Source of the DNA: Lagopus muta
Lineage: Eukaryota > Chordata > Aves > Galliformes > Phasianidae
Assembly (NCBI RefSeq): GCF_023343835.1
Contig: NC_064437.1
Span: 13,605,001-13,669,000, forward strand
Length of the DNA: 64,000 nt
Reading direction: 5' to 3'
Shown here piece after piece: positions 37,901-49,400 of the stretch. Within the stretch, counting starts at the first letter, position 1, and each line of letters begins with the position of its first letter. Both the position numbers and the translations under genes were made by a program. The notes below the pieces were generated by a model that had not been told where the DNA came from, made no database searches, and saw nothing but the letters and a program-made list of their open reading frames with translations.

Positions 37901-40900
37901 TACTAAGCTGCTATAATTTTCAAAACCAAAGCTTCCCTTTGTCCTAGATTTTTTACTTTTATTTTCTATTTTTAAAAGTCAACCCAATGTATTCCTTGGG
38001 AAAACTTTTTTTTTCTCTTTCTCCCCCAAAAGCAACAAATCAGAACAGAAAATCCCAAACAGCTCAAAATCAATCTCAGAGCAAATGACAGCTGAATGAA
38101 AAAAAGGCTCCTGTTTTTCTGTGCTAGATTCCAGAAGAGATACTGATCTGGATCCTCAGCTGACACAAATAACACGGCTCTACTGATGCCAAAGGCTGGT
38201 AACTTACTCCAGCTCAGGCCCATTTCATCCTCAGATAGTTCTATATCCACTCTGATAGAAAGACTCGCTGCAAAGCTGAAAACAGCTCTAAGAGAATTCA
38301 TGCTATATCAAATGCAAGCAACTTCAACTAATATGCAAGGAAAGTAACCTCCCTTATCCATATTAGCAAAAAAACTTCCTTAAATGAGGATAGAATGTAA
38401 TAATTTCTACATAATAATTATCTAAACAAAAGGAAGAATCTTCTCTTAGTCTGCTAAAAGATAAGTCCTTTTTTAACCTTTATGAAAACTGCCATTTTGA
38501 CCAATTTGGTCTCTGTGTTCAACCCCACGTGGCACTTCAGAGTCAAGGAATGGAGGAACTATTAAAAGGGTAAAAAAGAATGCTCTGAGCACTCAGTAAC
38601 AGTTGTTCATTTTCTTCCAGTACAATGCCAAGTATACACAGACACTGAGTAAGCCGTGACAAACCCATCAATGCTGGGGTCACATTTTCAGGAGCAGAAG
38701 TCACACACTACTTTACACAGACCATGCTGTAAGAGCCTGTCGGGCTGACCCTGCGCCACCACAGCCCTCAGTGCCCCCTGCTGGGTGACCCCTTGAGAGG
38801 GGACAACGAGCATGTTTAACAGCACTTCAGGTCACCCGCCAGCCTTAAGAGCTTGCTATCTGCAAACAGGAATGAATTCCTGGCAAATATTCTAAACGTT
38901 AATGATTCTCCGTGTCACACAGACCACAGCAGGCTTCATTAGAATGCTGGCGTTGGACCAAGCGCCATCGGCCCCGGTGCCAGGTGTGCCTCATTCTGGA
39001 CTGCTCGCACCACCTCCTCTTTCCTTAGTGGTTTCTTACAAGAGATAAAAAGTATCTCTGTTTCCCCAGTAAGATGACAGAAACACGATTCCATACAAAG
39101 CATAAGATGAAATAAATAACTACTTCACATTAACTGCTTCAACTCTTCGGTTGCTACAACTCCTAATCCCACTCCCCAGCAGGTCCTTACAGCAGGTCAC
39201 CAGAACGGATCAAAGACAGATCCCTGGGTAGGCCCACAGCCTTCAAAACCTACATGTCACCCCCCCAAAATTCTGCCACTCAGCTCTACAGGAGCAGGAC
39301 ACACTTCTTGGCCTGTTGACAAAGATCATTTGCAACATGCAAGCCTAAAAAATTTGGGCCCCAAACAATAAATTTATAAACCAGAAGAGCATCCATTTAA
39401 GTGAAGGAAGAGCACTGCTTAGATTAACCCCAGTACGTGCCCAGCTGGAGCTAAACTGGAACACAGCACCAACCATCACCTCCTGCAGTGCTGAGAAAAA
39501 AATCAATTTCCAATGACTCCTACCAGGATTTTGCAGCCAAACATCTAGCTAGCACACATGTTTAGTAACAGAAGCATAGCCAGGGTTCTCACAGGCTAGA
39601 ATCAGCATGCCCTAGTAGAATGCTTCTGAGACACAGACATGAAATGACCCCACTGATCAGTTAGGCACTACCCCCAGAAATAATCGTAGAATGGTTTGGG
39701 TTGGAAGGGACCTTTAAGATCACCTGGTTCCAACCCCCTGCGATAGGCAGGAACACCTCCTGCTTGACCAGGTTGCTCAAAGCCCATCCAGCCTGGCTTT
39801 GAACACCTCCAGGGAGGGGGCATCCATAATCTCGCCAGGCAACCCATTGCAATGTCTCACCACCCTCACAGTAAAGAATTTCTTTCTAATATCTAGTCTA
39901 AACCTACCCTCTAAATGCTGGTACTAAAAGCAGAAGCATTACAAATTCTCCAAAAAAGGCCCTATCTGAAGATCCACAATGTAAACCTATGGCAAAACCA
40001 GGAACTACAAAGGGACTCTATTCTTCAGTGCCTTGATAGTGATACAGATGTCTAGCAACACATTCAACTAGAATACAGTCAGTCGTAAGAAAAAATTACT
40101 TCAGAACTTCATACATTTGAAGAATTCTAAATGTGATATGAAAAACATGCTCCACTGTCCACGTAAATTTCCACCTAAATTCCTCTCCTGTAGCCTTAGA
40201 ACATGAGCTGGTGCCATGTTTCTACATTTCTACCTCAGCAAATTTTCTACTTACTGCCACCTTTTGTCTGTTTGACATAAACAAAATACATAAACAAAAG
40301 TGTGTTTCCTAATTGCTGTAGTATAGGGCTGTTTTGTTTTTATTCCTTTCCAAAAACTAGCACAGCTAGAATTATTCAACAAGGAATCACCTGACAAATC
40401 CTATTAGCATACATGGCCTTTACTGGAGAAACTAACCCGATTAACACTTGGAACTAATGATGCAAGTTAAGACAATGGGAAAATCAACACCACTACAATC
40501 TATACACCATTTAAACAAAACATTTACAGGACAGCTCTATTCACTACTTTGTTTGGGAAGACTCTCAGCAACCAAACTCTTATATTTTTCCTTCAAGTTC
40601 CCATTAAAAAAAAAAAAAAACATGACTGCTTCCTCTGTACAACATTTGAGATCCAAATAAGGCACCATTATTTAAAGCTTAAAAGGTTAAACTACTTGCA
40701 CTGACCAAAGAAGATAGCATCAAATGAAAATTGTATATATTATATATAAAATAATATACTAAGTATATAATAATAATAATAATTGAAATGAAAATATGTC
40801 TTTTACTGTTTTTGTAGTATCCTACTTCTTTCTGTCTTTGCTTCTCAAAATCTCTCTTAGACTCCAGTACTAAGCACTACCGACACATAACATTACAGCA

Positions 40901-43900
40901 GTAACAAAGATAAGCAGACTTTTCCCCAAAGCAGAAATTGAGTATTTGTCAGGGGTTACTGCTTGACCTATATAGACATCTATTTTGCAGCAACTGTGTA
41001 ATTCAAGCAAGGTTCAAGCACAAATAATATTAAACTGTCCATGCTGCCTACGTGCAGTAATTGCACATGGATGAGCTGTCATTTTAAATCTGGCTGAAAA
41101 TAACTGCAGACACCTTAACTGAAGAGAGGAAAAAAAAATCACTTCTCCACGATAAAGCCAATTACTGAGCAGCAGGGATCCATCTCATCACCAGTTCATC
41201 CATTCACTCTGGTCGCTGTTAAATACATGCCAAAGAAGAACTGCATTCAAAGTAGCTTAATCAGCTCTGAGCATACCAAACCTACTGGGGGAAATTCACC
41301 ACACTTTTTTCCTGGTTTCAGGAAAGGCGCTTTAAACACATCATTTTGCTTTCAGGAATAAATGTTTCTTCAGTATTTAAAAAAAAAGGGCATTCTCCTT
41401 CTTGCATTAAGGGTTTCATTTTTTAAGGAGAATCACCTGTACATCACAGGCTTCATGACTAAATTGGAGTCAAACAGCCTGCAGAATGTGCTCGTGACTT
41501 TCCCAACAACCCCACATCCTGACCTCTCCAAACTGCTTTGAAAAAAATAACATCATGGTATTTCAGTGATTTTGCAAGCAGACATAACTGGTCTAAGTAT
41601 TTAATGCAGGCTATAAAGTGAATTATTTCTAAATAAATGTTCTCAGAATACTTTGGAACTGAAAGTACACTCAGATCAGCAGTATTTCCACAAGGAGAAC
41701 AAAATGTGAGCTCCCAGAAGAGAGGACAGAGTACTTTTTCTTCTGCTGTTTACAGAAGTTGCTTTGGTGCCTCTGAAAACATCTCCCATTCCCAGAAGCC
41801 ATCGCTGCGCTGAGTCCAGGCAATGCAGCTTCTGAGCTTACAGATCTGGGGCCAATTTGCCAGAACTGAGTGGGAGGGGGACAGAGCTCCTCCAGAGGGC
41901 AATGCAGAATGAGAGCCTGGAAATGAGCTCCAGGGCCTCTCCACTTTCAAATTACACAAATACTGTATACCCACACAAAGCAGATGATTACAAATGGCAT
42001 TTATATGATCTCTCAAAAAGTATTTATTAAAAATCCCAGACAGTAGGTTAAAGAAACTTCTGAAGGTATTAAGCAATTTAAAGGCTGGAACACAAGACCC
42101 AAATGAGACACTAACGAACAGAAAGGAAACTAAGTGGGTCCTCTCATTAACATGCTTAAGTAAGCCCACTTGGTAAAACCTTTCTTTTCAGCCAGCTTGG
42201 AGCCAGACCAAACATGGTCTGTTTGGAACTGGATTCCAAATTGGAGCTGACTCCATAGGCAGAGGCAAATCACATCCAGATATGCCAGGTGAGCAAACTG
42301 GCTGAAAAGTCACTGTGCCGCTCTACATTTAGCAGGTATCAATATCCCTTCCTGAGCCTTTTTTTCCTTTTTTTTTCTTTTTCTTTTTAATGAACATAAC
42401 ATGCACTGCTACTGGAAATGTGCTTGATCCAGACAAAAGGAGGAGAAAGAGAAAAGAAACATAAGAAAGGCTTATCATTCTTTACAAAGAAAGCAGAGGA
42501 TAAGACATCTTTGTCTACCTAAACACTCTTACCTGCTGAGGGGCACTTAAATGCAGGATTTTCCTCTGCTGCCAGCACGCTCTGGGGCTTGCTGGCAAAC
42601 CTCTGCCGCTGCTGCAGCAGGTGCTCTCCGGGCTGCACGGTGTCGGCAGGACCCAGCTCGCCAGGCTGAGTGTCCCCCGCTCTCTCTGGGGAGCATAGGG
42701 GAACATCGAGGGGCCCTAATGCCCTCCCCAGGTCCCGGACAGGCAATCTTTTGCAGCAGCCTGCGGGGCAGTCCACAGTGACAGGGTTATGGGCAGCAGG
42801 ATGGAGGACTCTCAGCACATCTGGCTCATCATCTTCAGGGATGGGGTTATACCATATTTCTCCTTCATCATCTGCATCGTTGTCTTCACCAAAGGCACAG
42901 CGTTGCAGTGCGGCAGAGCCTGTGGCATTCGGAGGGGCGCTTGCAGCACCACAGCCAAGGCTGGGGCGCTCCGGCCCTGCCGGGGACCTGGCAGGAGCCC
43001 CCCGCACCCTTGGTGAGGGCAGCGGGCTGGGGGGCCGTGGGGCCTGGGTGACAGCCCCTGGTGTCTTCTTACACGTGCTTTCTCCCTCCAGGCGGGGGGC
43101 TCGGTGGGTGCTCTGGTGCAGCCAGTTGCGCTTCTTAGAAACAGTGATGCTGTTCATCTGTGGCCGGTGCTCGGGGAGCTCACTTGCCTTTGGAGACTTG
43201 GGCTCCTTCCTGCTCCGCGGAGCTACGTATACATTTTCTATTAGATCTGCTGTTAGAACGGGAGAGAGAGGAGAGACAAATGCTCAGAATATCGCATTGC
43301 TTTTAGCAGGACAGATGAAGACATACAGCATCGTATCACGTTCGCCTTAGACCTCATTTGAAAGGACAAAAGACAAGGTGATGCTATCATCAAATTACAC
43401 GTCAGCCTGCCAAAGCAGAACATGTGTGTAATTAATGAAAAGTCAGGCTTGTTGGGCTGTATTTTAACACCGTGTAATTTAGGTAAATGGCAGTGAGAGT
43501 TCTGTGTAAAGGTCAGACAGACTTAGGCAGAAAAGGATCTTTTTGCTCTGGTAATTTTGTGCGTGCAGTGGGTTTGTTATCCATTGTTCCTACGATGTAT
43601 TTACAATGTAGAAAACAAAGGTGGGGATCTATTTGGCTCAGAAGCCTCCAGCAAGGACTGTCCTTACTGCCATACACTTTGCCCAGGGCATGAACAACCC
43701 TTGGTTTGTGAGGACAAAAAGAAGAGAGGAAGAATCAATAAAAGTTTTTAAATACATCATTTTACAACAAATTTTTCATTTTCATTTAACTACAAATCAA
43801 ACTCTATACACAAGTTCAAACTTGATACAACTGTACTACAGCAAAGCTAAACCTGTAATGGTGTTCCACAGGCAGGGTGCTTCTACCCTGACCTCCCCAA

Positions 43901-45878
43901 AGCTCCCTTCTCCATGGAGCTGAGGAATAGCACTTACGCCAATACAAACATGCACCATGCCAGATCTGTATGCCCACCGACAGCAACTCCTGCCGCTCCT
44001 TGCACTGCCAGGGACACAAAGGCCCTCTGCAGGGCTGCCACCCCACAGCCCCCAAACCACAGACCCTGAGACACGTTCAGAATCATTGCGCGCTGGGCAG
44101 TGCCGTGCCGTGGTGCCCTCAGTGCACACCTGGGCAGCCCTGCACTGCACTACCCACAAGAGCCTCCTGCAGGAACAGCGGCCAGCAGCAGCTGCAGAGC
44201 ACTGCCATAACCTCCTGCTTGCAGGGGCACGCCGCAGCCACACAGCTCTCCACTCTCAGTCTCCAAATCAGCCAGCTCTGCCAAAAGCCATTGATTGCAA
44301 ACGCTCACTGAATCCCATCCAAATGATACACTTGCATTTAGGTCTTCCAAGCACAGCTCTCGCAATCCAGGGCTGTGTTTGCAAATGCTGCTTCCCCTTT
44401 ATTCCAGTTTGGCTCTGATCCTGAAAGTCCTTCTGTGGGTGTTTATTTTAATAACAAACTGTTTCACATGCAAGCATCTGAGCACCCAGCAGCTCCACAG
44501 AGCACAGCAACTCCCAAACGCCAACATCTGTTATAGTAACCAGAAATTCAAATAAATAGGAAGCTCAAGGAGCTACAGGGGTGACAAATGTGCTCTCTGC
44601 TCCAGAGCAAAGCTTCATTCAGCAGAACGCCATTGGCTCTGTTCAGCGCAATCAGAGCATTTCCAGAGGCAGACCCTGCACAACACGGAATGAGGCACTG
44701 CTCCCCAAAAGGCTTCCGCACAGTGCTGGGGTGAACAAACAGAAGGGCAGACAAACAGCAGGCGCTCAACTCACCTCCCACTCCATCTACACAAGGTCAA
44801 ATAAATCACTAAAGTTATAATACAGGAACACCACAGCACCTCCAGAGCCCCAGATGCAGTGCTTCAGCTCAGCTGAGATCACGACAAATCCCATGCCTAT
44901 TACATACACATATCAAACATCTCATCCCAACGCCAGGCGCTGCTTTTCAGGTCATAGGCCAGCGGGGAACGGCCGTCCCAGTCCCACCGCATACGGTCCA
45001 GCAGAACGCACAGCTCCGGGGCTGCAACAGCCACCCGCTCCCTGCCCAACCTGCACACCGCCCAGCACACAGCGGGGCTGCGCTGCGGCGGGACGGCAGC
45101 GCGGTCAAAGCACGGTCCGTAAGCATCAAACTGTGCAAAAAAAACAGGGAGGAAACAAATGCGAGAGAATGACAAACGGTCATGAGGCGAAGAGCAGCGA
45201 ACGGCCGCGTGATGAGCCGCACGGGGCAGCGCTCTGACAGCGAGGGCCTCTCGTAGAAACGGGGAATTCTGTCCCGAGAAGAACGAGCGACGTTGTGAAA
45301 ACGCGCCCGCGGAGGGCCGATTCTCGACCGACGTTGGAACTTGCAGAACAGCATTACTTTTGCTCGAAACAAACGCGAAGTCTTCGCAAACTCTGGAAAA
45401 AAAAATGCAGCTCCAAAGCCCGGCGCAGCCCGCTCCCCGCACCGACCTGCGCGGCACAGCCGCCCCGTCCGCCTCGGGGCTCCCTTTTCGTTACCTGCAC
45501 TCCCCGCCGCCCGCCGGCACCGCGCCGAGCCGCACCGCGTACACGGCTCGGGCAGACGCGGCACGGAGCGCCGCCAACAGCCCCGCGGAGCGGAGCTCGG
45601 AGCGCCGAGAAACTCGCCTCGGTACCGTTTTCTCGGAGAAGCGCCGCGCCAGCGCCCCGCGCCCCTCCCCTTCCCCTTCCGAGGGGACCGACCCCGCGCC
45701 CCGCTCCGCACGTGGGAGCGCTCCGTCGCCAGACGCGGCCCCCGGCGCCCCGGGCAGACGGGCTCTTACCCTGCGGCCCGCAGCCCCCGCCGTGCCGGTG
45801 CGCGCCGCCCGCCGCCGCCCCTCGCGGGGACCTCCTGCCGCGCAGCTTGGAGAGCGTCCTGCGCAGCGGCTCGGCCAT
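22456..45878 (-). CDS. SYDE2: SYDE2, C2-domain Rho GTPase-activating protein (spliced, 7 coding exons)
   Basis: SYDE2 belongs to the Syd-1/SYDE family of RhoGAPs; relatives act in presynaptic assembly and cytoskeletal control by accelerating GTP hydrolysis on Rho-family GTPases. Coding exons, joined on the minus strand, are 45878-45770, 43249-42533, 34726-33627, 31134-31008, 26927-26746, 26042-25811 and 22958-22456. All introns are GT-AG, all phases agree, and the total is 2,970 nt, giving 989 residues plus stop with no internal stop. The N-terminal part is basic and low-complexity. An acidic [10 protein letters not shown] motif lies near residue 170 and a Ser-rich region at about 340-420. 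The C2 domain spans about 471-594 and the RhoGAP domain about 604-815, with the presumed arginine finger in GLYRLCG (R648) and the NLAVCFGP motif encoded by exon 6. The tail is acidic/serine-rich and ends in a short helical, possibly coiled-coil stretch. As I recall, human SYDE2 is about 200 residues longer, mostly N-terminally. The start ATG lies in the CpG island. Confidence 0.95.
25811..26042 (-). CDS. SYDE2: SYDE2 coding exon 6 (RhoGAP C-terminal part)
   Basis: 232 nt, residues 746-822 plus one base. It includes [17 protein letters not shown], the conserved RhoGAP motif containing the structural asparagine. The acceptor is TTCTGCAG and the donor GGCCAG|GTACTG. Confidence 0.97.
26746..26927 (-). 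CDS. SYDE2: SYDE2 coding exon 5 (RhoGAP middle)
   Basis: 182 nt, residues 685-745. It includes [14 protein letters not shown], the conserved RhoGAP helix that follows the arginine-finger loop. The acceptor is CTGAAG and the donor GAAAAG|GTGAGT. Confidence 0.97.
28595..28705 (-). mobile_element. CR1 LINE 3' tail in SYDE2 intron 4
   Basis: On the plus strand it reads as the reverse of a CR1 end: an ATAGAATCAGTAGAATCATT block followed by AAGGCTGGAAGAGACCACC and a TAGTCCACCCATGAGCATCA-like continuation, ending at ACGTTCCTCAGTG. Confidence 0.9.
29142..29158. repeat. A17 homopolymer
   Basis: Uninterrupted A run within SYDE2 intron 4. Confidence 0.95.
31008..31134 (-). CDS. SYDE2: SYDE2 coding exon 4 (RhoGAP arginine finger)
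   Basis: 127 nt, residues 643-684 plus one base. It begins [10 protein letters not shown]; the arginine of GLYR is in the position of the catalytic arginine finger of RhoGAPs. It ends in phase 1, AACAG|GTAATG. Confidence 0.97.
32998..33065. repeat. Short local duplication with TTTCTAGTCTAG units
   Basis: The word ATTTCTAGTCTAG or a close variant occurs three times in about 65 bp. It is interleaved with two copies of an ACGGGGG-ATTT block, and the middle copy forms an inverted repeat with its neighbour (TTTCTAGTCTAGAAA). It lies in SYDE2 intron 3, away from splice sites. Confidence 0.75.
33627..34726 (-). CDS. SYDE2: SYDE2 coding exon 3 (C2 domain)
   Basis: 1,100 nt, residues 276-642. It holds the Ser/Lys-rich linker, the whole C2 domain (about 471-594) and the start of the RhoGAP domain. 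The acceptor follows TTTTTTTCCTAAAG; the donor is CCAG|GTACTG in phase 0. Confidence 0.97.
38766..38785 (-). promoter_or_regulatory. Candidate CTCF binding site in SYDE2 intron 2
   Basis: The minus strand reads CCAGCAGGGGGCACTG (38,784-38,769), matching every position of the vertebrate CTCF core consensus as I know it. Occupancy is not knowable from sequence. Confidence 0.6.
39682..39915 (-). mobile_element. CR1 LINE 3' fragment in SYDE2 intron 2
   Basis: About 230 bp of CR1 3' sequence in reverse orientation. It is recognised from TAGAATGGTTTGGGTTGGAA, GGGACCTTTAAGATCACC, the CACCTCCAGGGAGGGGGCAT word and the TTTCTTTCTAATATCTAGTC word. It is the longest CR1 copy in the gene. Confidence 0.95.
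40606..40785. repeat. Homopolymer and AT-rich simple repeats
   Basis: An A15 run at 40,606-40,620 and a TATATA/ATAATA-rich stretch at about 40,733-40,785, both in SYDE2 intron 2. Confidence 0.85.
42533..43249 (-). CDS. SYDE2: SYDE2 coding exon 2
   Basis: 717 nt, residues 37-275, beginning [11 protein letters not shown] and including the conserved acidic [10 protein letters not shown] motif. The acceptor is a tandem NAGNAG (AACAGCAG), so a form starting at 43,246 and lacking one alanine is possible. The donor is CAG|GTAAGAG, with phase 1 at both ends. Confidence 0.93.
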
Positions 45879-46250
45879 GCCTGGGCGCTCAGCGGGCGGC
45901 GGCCCCCCGGCGCGGCGGGAGCTGCCCCATGGCGGCGTGCCTCCCCGCGCCCGGCTGCCGCCGCGCCGCCGCCGCGCACATACTTGGCATAGCTGCGCGG
46001 GGCGAGAGGCCGCCCCGCAGTGCGCATGCCCCCGCCGCCCCATCGCCGCTCCCCGACGGGGGCCGGTGCCGCGCCGCCCCGGGCGCTGGGACCGCCTCGG
46101 CAGCAGCTCGAGGAGAGCCCTCGCCGCCGCACCTGGTGCCCGCCGCCATGCCGGCGAAGCGCCGAGCAGCACGGCATAGCGGGCCGCGGGGAGCGCTGCC
46201 CGGGGTCTGGGGAAAACGGCACGTGTTCGCGGATTTTGTCCCTTGCCAAA
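44940..46250 (-). promoter_or_regulatory. SYDE2: SYDE2 CpG-island promoter and 5' region
   Basis: A CpG-dense island covers SYDE2 exon 1 (start codon at 45,878) and extends upstream to about 46.25 kb. An NRF1-like TGCGCATGCC lies at 46,021-46,030 and GC boxes are frequent. I see no TATA box near the likely start. Long antisense open frames across the island, up to about 330 codons, are explained by the GC composition. The exact start site cannot be read from sequence. Confidence 0.7.
45770..45878 (-). CDS. SYDE2: SYDE2 coding exon 1
   Basis: Encodes residues 1-36 (begins [20 protein letters not shown]) plus the first base of codon 37. The donor is AGG|GTAAGAG. The first ATG in this frame sits in the CpG island and gives a basic N-terminus like that of the mammalian protein as I recall it. 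Confidence 0.85.
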
Positions 46251-46274
46251 GTCGGAGGGAAGGGCTGTCCCGAG

Positions 46275-46430
46275 CAGCCTTGGATGCACCCAGCCCTGGA
46301 GTGCTTAAGGGCAGGCTGAGGGGGCCCTAGGCAGCCTCAGCTGGCAGCAGCGTCCCTGCTGTTGCAGGGTTTGGAGTCGGGTGAGTTTTAAGGGCCCTAC
46401 CAACCCAAGCCATTGTATAGTTTAATTATT
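46275..46430 (+). mobile_element. CR1 LINE 3' fragment upstream of SYDE2
   Basis: Carries CR1 words in order: ATGCACCCAGCCCTGGAG, then a GGGGCCCTAGGCAGCCT-like word, TTTTAAGGGCCCTACCAACC and AAGCCATTGTATAG. It abuts the outer edge of the SYDE2 CpG island. Confidence 0.85.
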
Positions 46431-49400
46431 AATGACATTTTAAGTCGAATCTTCCTAAAGAAAAAAATTGATTCAAGTTTCTAGTCATGACCCCCTCGAG
46501 GCCCCACAGCAGTGATCCCATCCCATACACATGCAGCACAGGAAAGCTCTGAAGGTCTGTCCAACCTCAGTCATGCAGTCTCAGAACCACAGGGGTGTGA
46601 AAGCACCTCTGGGCTATGACCCAGTCCTTCCTTGGGCCTGTTCTCCCATGTCTCTTGCCTGGGGAAACAAAAGAAAACTCAGCATCACTGTTCTTTTTCT
46701 ATGCAGCCTCGCACAGTATTTTCCTCGTGTTCCATATGGTTTAGATGTTAGTTTAAACACTTCCATGAGTCCTCTCTGCAGTAGGCACACAGGAAATGGC
46801 CCAGGGAAAAGCTGCCAACGGTGGGTCTATAAACACAGTTTGATCCATATCTTTGAAAATTGTTTCCATTCCAAGCAATGGTTACACAGCACTTTTTCTT
46901 GATGGCAGCTAGATTTTATTTTTTTTTAAATCCCTATGCATCCTGTATTTGCCCAACAGAGGTGGCATTGATCTCACACACACACACAAAACCCCCACCA
47001 AAAACAAAACAAAAAAACCAACCCCTGCAGATAAAATAACATTAAGGATCTGGCTGGAACTCACTTGAGCCAGTGCAGCAGGAGTCAAAGCCCAGCTTTT
47101 GTTTCCAGCTCAGCCCATTTTGTTCAGGAGCTGCAGAGCACACAGTGCAGAACGTGATTCGCTTCAGCAGGCCCTGTACAGAATGTGAAAGTGACTTCAG
47201 TGGGATGGGAACAGAGCTTGCACCAACTTGAAGAGCTCTCACTGGGACACTGACAAACATTCAGGACTGGTTAAATACAGTGTGACTATAAACAAATAGC
47301 AGGCTGCATTTTTCTGTACATGAAAAACGTTTTTAAGTTTGTTTTTTTTTTTCCCCCATCACCAGACTAAGATTTTGTTAATCAATAAAATCTCTGAGCA
47401 CTCCAGTTACTGAAAACGTCTGCCTTCCTGATATCCAAATGGACCAAAGCAGCAGTTCCATGGAAACTTATTGGCCCCTGCTGCCACTAATGGCAGCATG
47501 CATTATCTCCATCCTGCAGAGCAGCTGGTCTTCGCATGCAGACACCACTCCAGCCATCCACATCTTTGTTACCCCCAGAGCTATTCTTGATCAGCCAGAT
47601 GAGGCACCCCAGTGGCTCCCAGGTTTGGAATACAGCTGTTTATCTTCTTACAAGGACAAACCAGGGCACTAATTCATGTATATTCTAGGCCTGAGTAGCC
47701 TCCTAGATTAAAGGCCAGACAAAAGCAAAGATGTTCATGACCAAACTGGCTCCACCACTGACTCCCTGGTCTCCAGCCCCATTTGAAGTTGAGGGTGCAC
47801 TACTTAAAAGCAAATTTTAGACTTCTAGAGCAGCCAAGTGTTTGGCTCAGACCGGTGACTCTCTCCTCAAGCACATCCTTGCCAAAAATCTCCTTAATCC
47901 AAAAAATGCATTAAGAGGCAGCGCTGTTGAGATCCCATACCCAGCACAGGTTTTGGCTGGCAGCCACCAACTGCTGGATGCTCCCAGGAACACAAGCTCT
48001 GCCAGTCCATCCTGTGATGCTCTTGTACTGCCAGTAGTCTGCTTGTCCTGCTAAGCTAAATTTAAAATTAAACAGGAAAGAAATAAGAAGTGATTCAAAT
48101 AAGTAGTGTGATGAAAATATTTCAGTTCATAGCTGAATTAGGCAGCTGGAACATTAATGGTTCTGCCTTCTGCACTTTATTCAAACAGCAGTGCGTCAGA
48201 AGCTCAAGCTCTTTTTTGTATCCTGCACTTAGTTTTTTGAGATGATGTTTGTCTTTTTAGGAAACACATGCTAACCTCCCAGTGAGCTTTCCAAAGCATG
48301 TCACTGAACTTCAGCACTGTCATTACCACCTCTGCAATCTTACAGCATGAGAGTGCTATTGCAGGATGCCAGTCCCCCTGAAGATATGCTAAAAATACCA
48401 AAGTATTTTGGCTACCAGGAAGCCAAGGCATCACCCACACAGTAAAAATAGTAGGTGTAATGACCATCATCACCATAGCCTTCTCCTAACATGGAGACAA
48501 AACCAACAGATCAGTGACATTCCACATGGGTTGAAGTGAATGTTAACACTGAAGACGAGAATGTCGTATGGTCAGGCAAAAGATAAACAAATTCAAATCT
48601 ATGCTTTAAACATCAGAAGAGCCTCTTCAAAGGAACTTAAAATACTAAATAACCATTCTCTATTTTATACTATATGCTTCTGGCTGGGACCACATTTGTA
48701 AGTCACAAGAAAGAATTTTCCTGCTGGTTCTGCCCCAAGAAGAACAAAATTCTCAGCAGTGTGCTGTCACAAAGTCATTGCCATCATTCAGTTTCTCACA
48801 GTATTTGCATACTGGCCCAAACTTAGAAACTCATCTCCTAAGTAGCCATGAGCTGCATCCAAGAGCAGTATCTGTTGACACTGAGCAGGAGCACAGCACA
48901 GGCAGGCAGACCCTCAGCACTGCTGGGTGCACCTACCATAAATGCTGCTGTGTAGAGTGTCCTAAAATTGCTGCACATACAACATGTATTTAATTACAAA
49001 TCCTGCAAAACGCAATAAGTAAGGAAAATATCTTGAATGATTTCCAGTTCAGACTGGGAGAACACATTTAATGAACGCGTTCTGAGGAGAATCCCCTTTC
49101 TTGAAGTTCCTTTTTTTCCACTTCTACCATTAATTACCAATAGTAATTTTTATTCAATCATCAGCCTCAGAACTCTGAATTCCAACTCTGAGTGAAGTGC
49201 AAAGGGTCCAAATGTTGTAAAAAGGAAAGCCGGTATTTAAGAAGAGAAGTAGAAAGTCCTTAAATTGGAACATAGATCCTTTTTAAGAACTTTGTATACT
49301 GTGTTGTGCTCAAAAATCTGTAGTTATAACCTCCAGTTTTAAGCAACCTATGCTGTTTCTGTAGGTTTTCACATCTTCAAAATAGTTTTATCATTCAGAA

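Noticed and set aside
41750..42169. 139-codon minus-strand open frame in SYDE2 intron 2
   Set aside because: No recognised domain, and the flanking SYDE2 exons join in phase without it.
45341..46330. Long antisense open frames, up to 329 codons, over the SYDE2 promoter
   Set aside because: Composition artefact of the CpG island; all are arginine/proline/alanine-rich with no domain.
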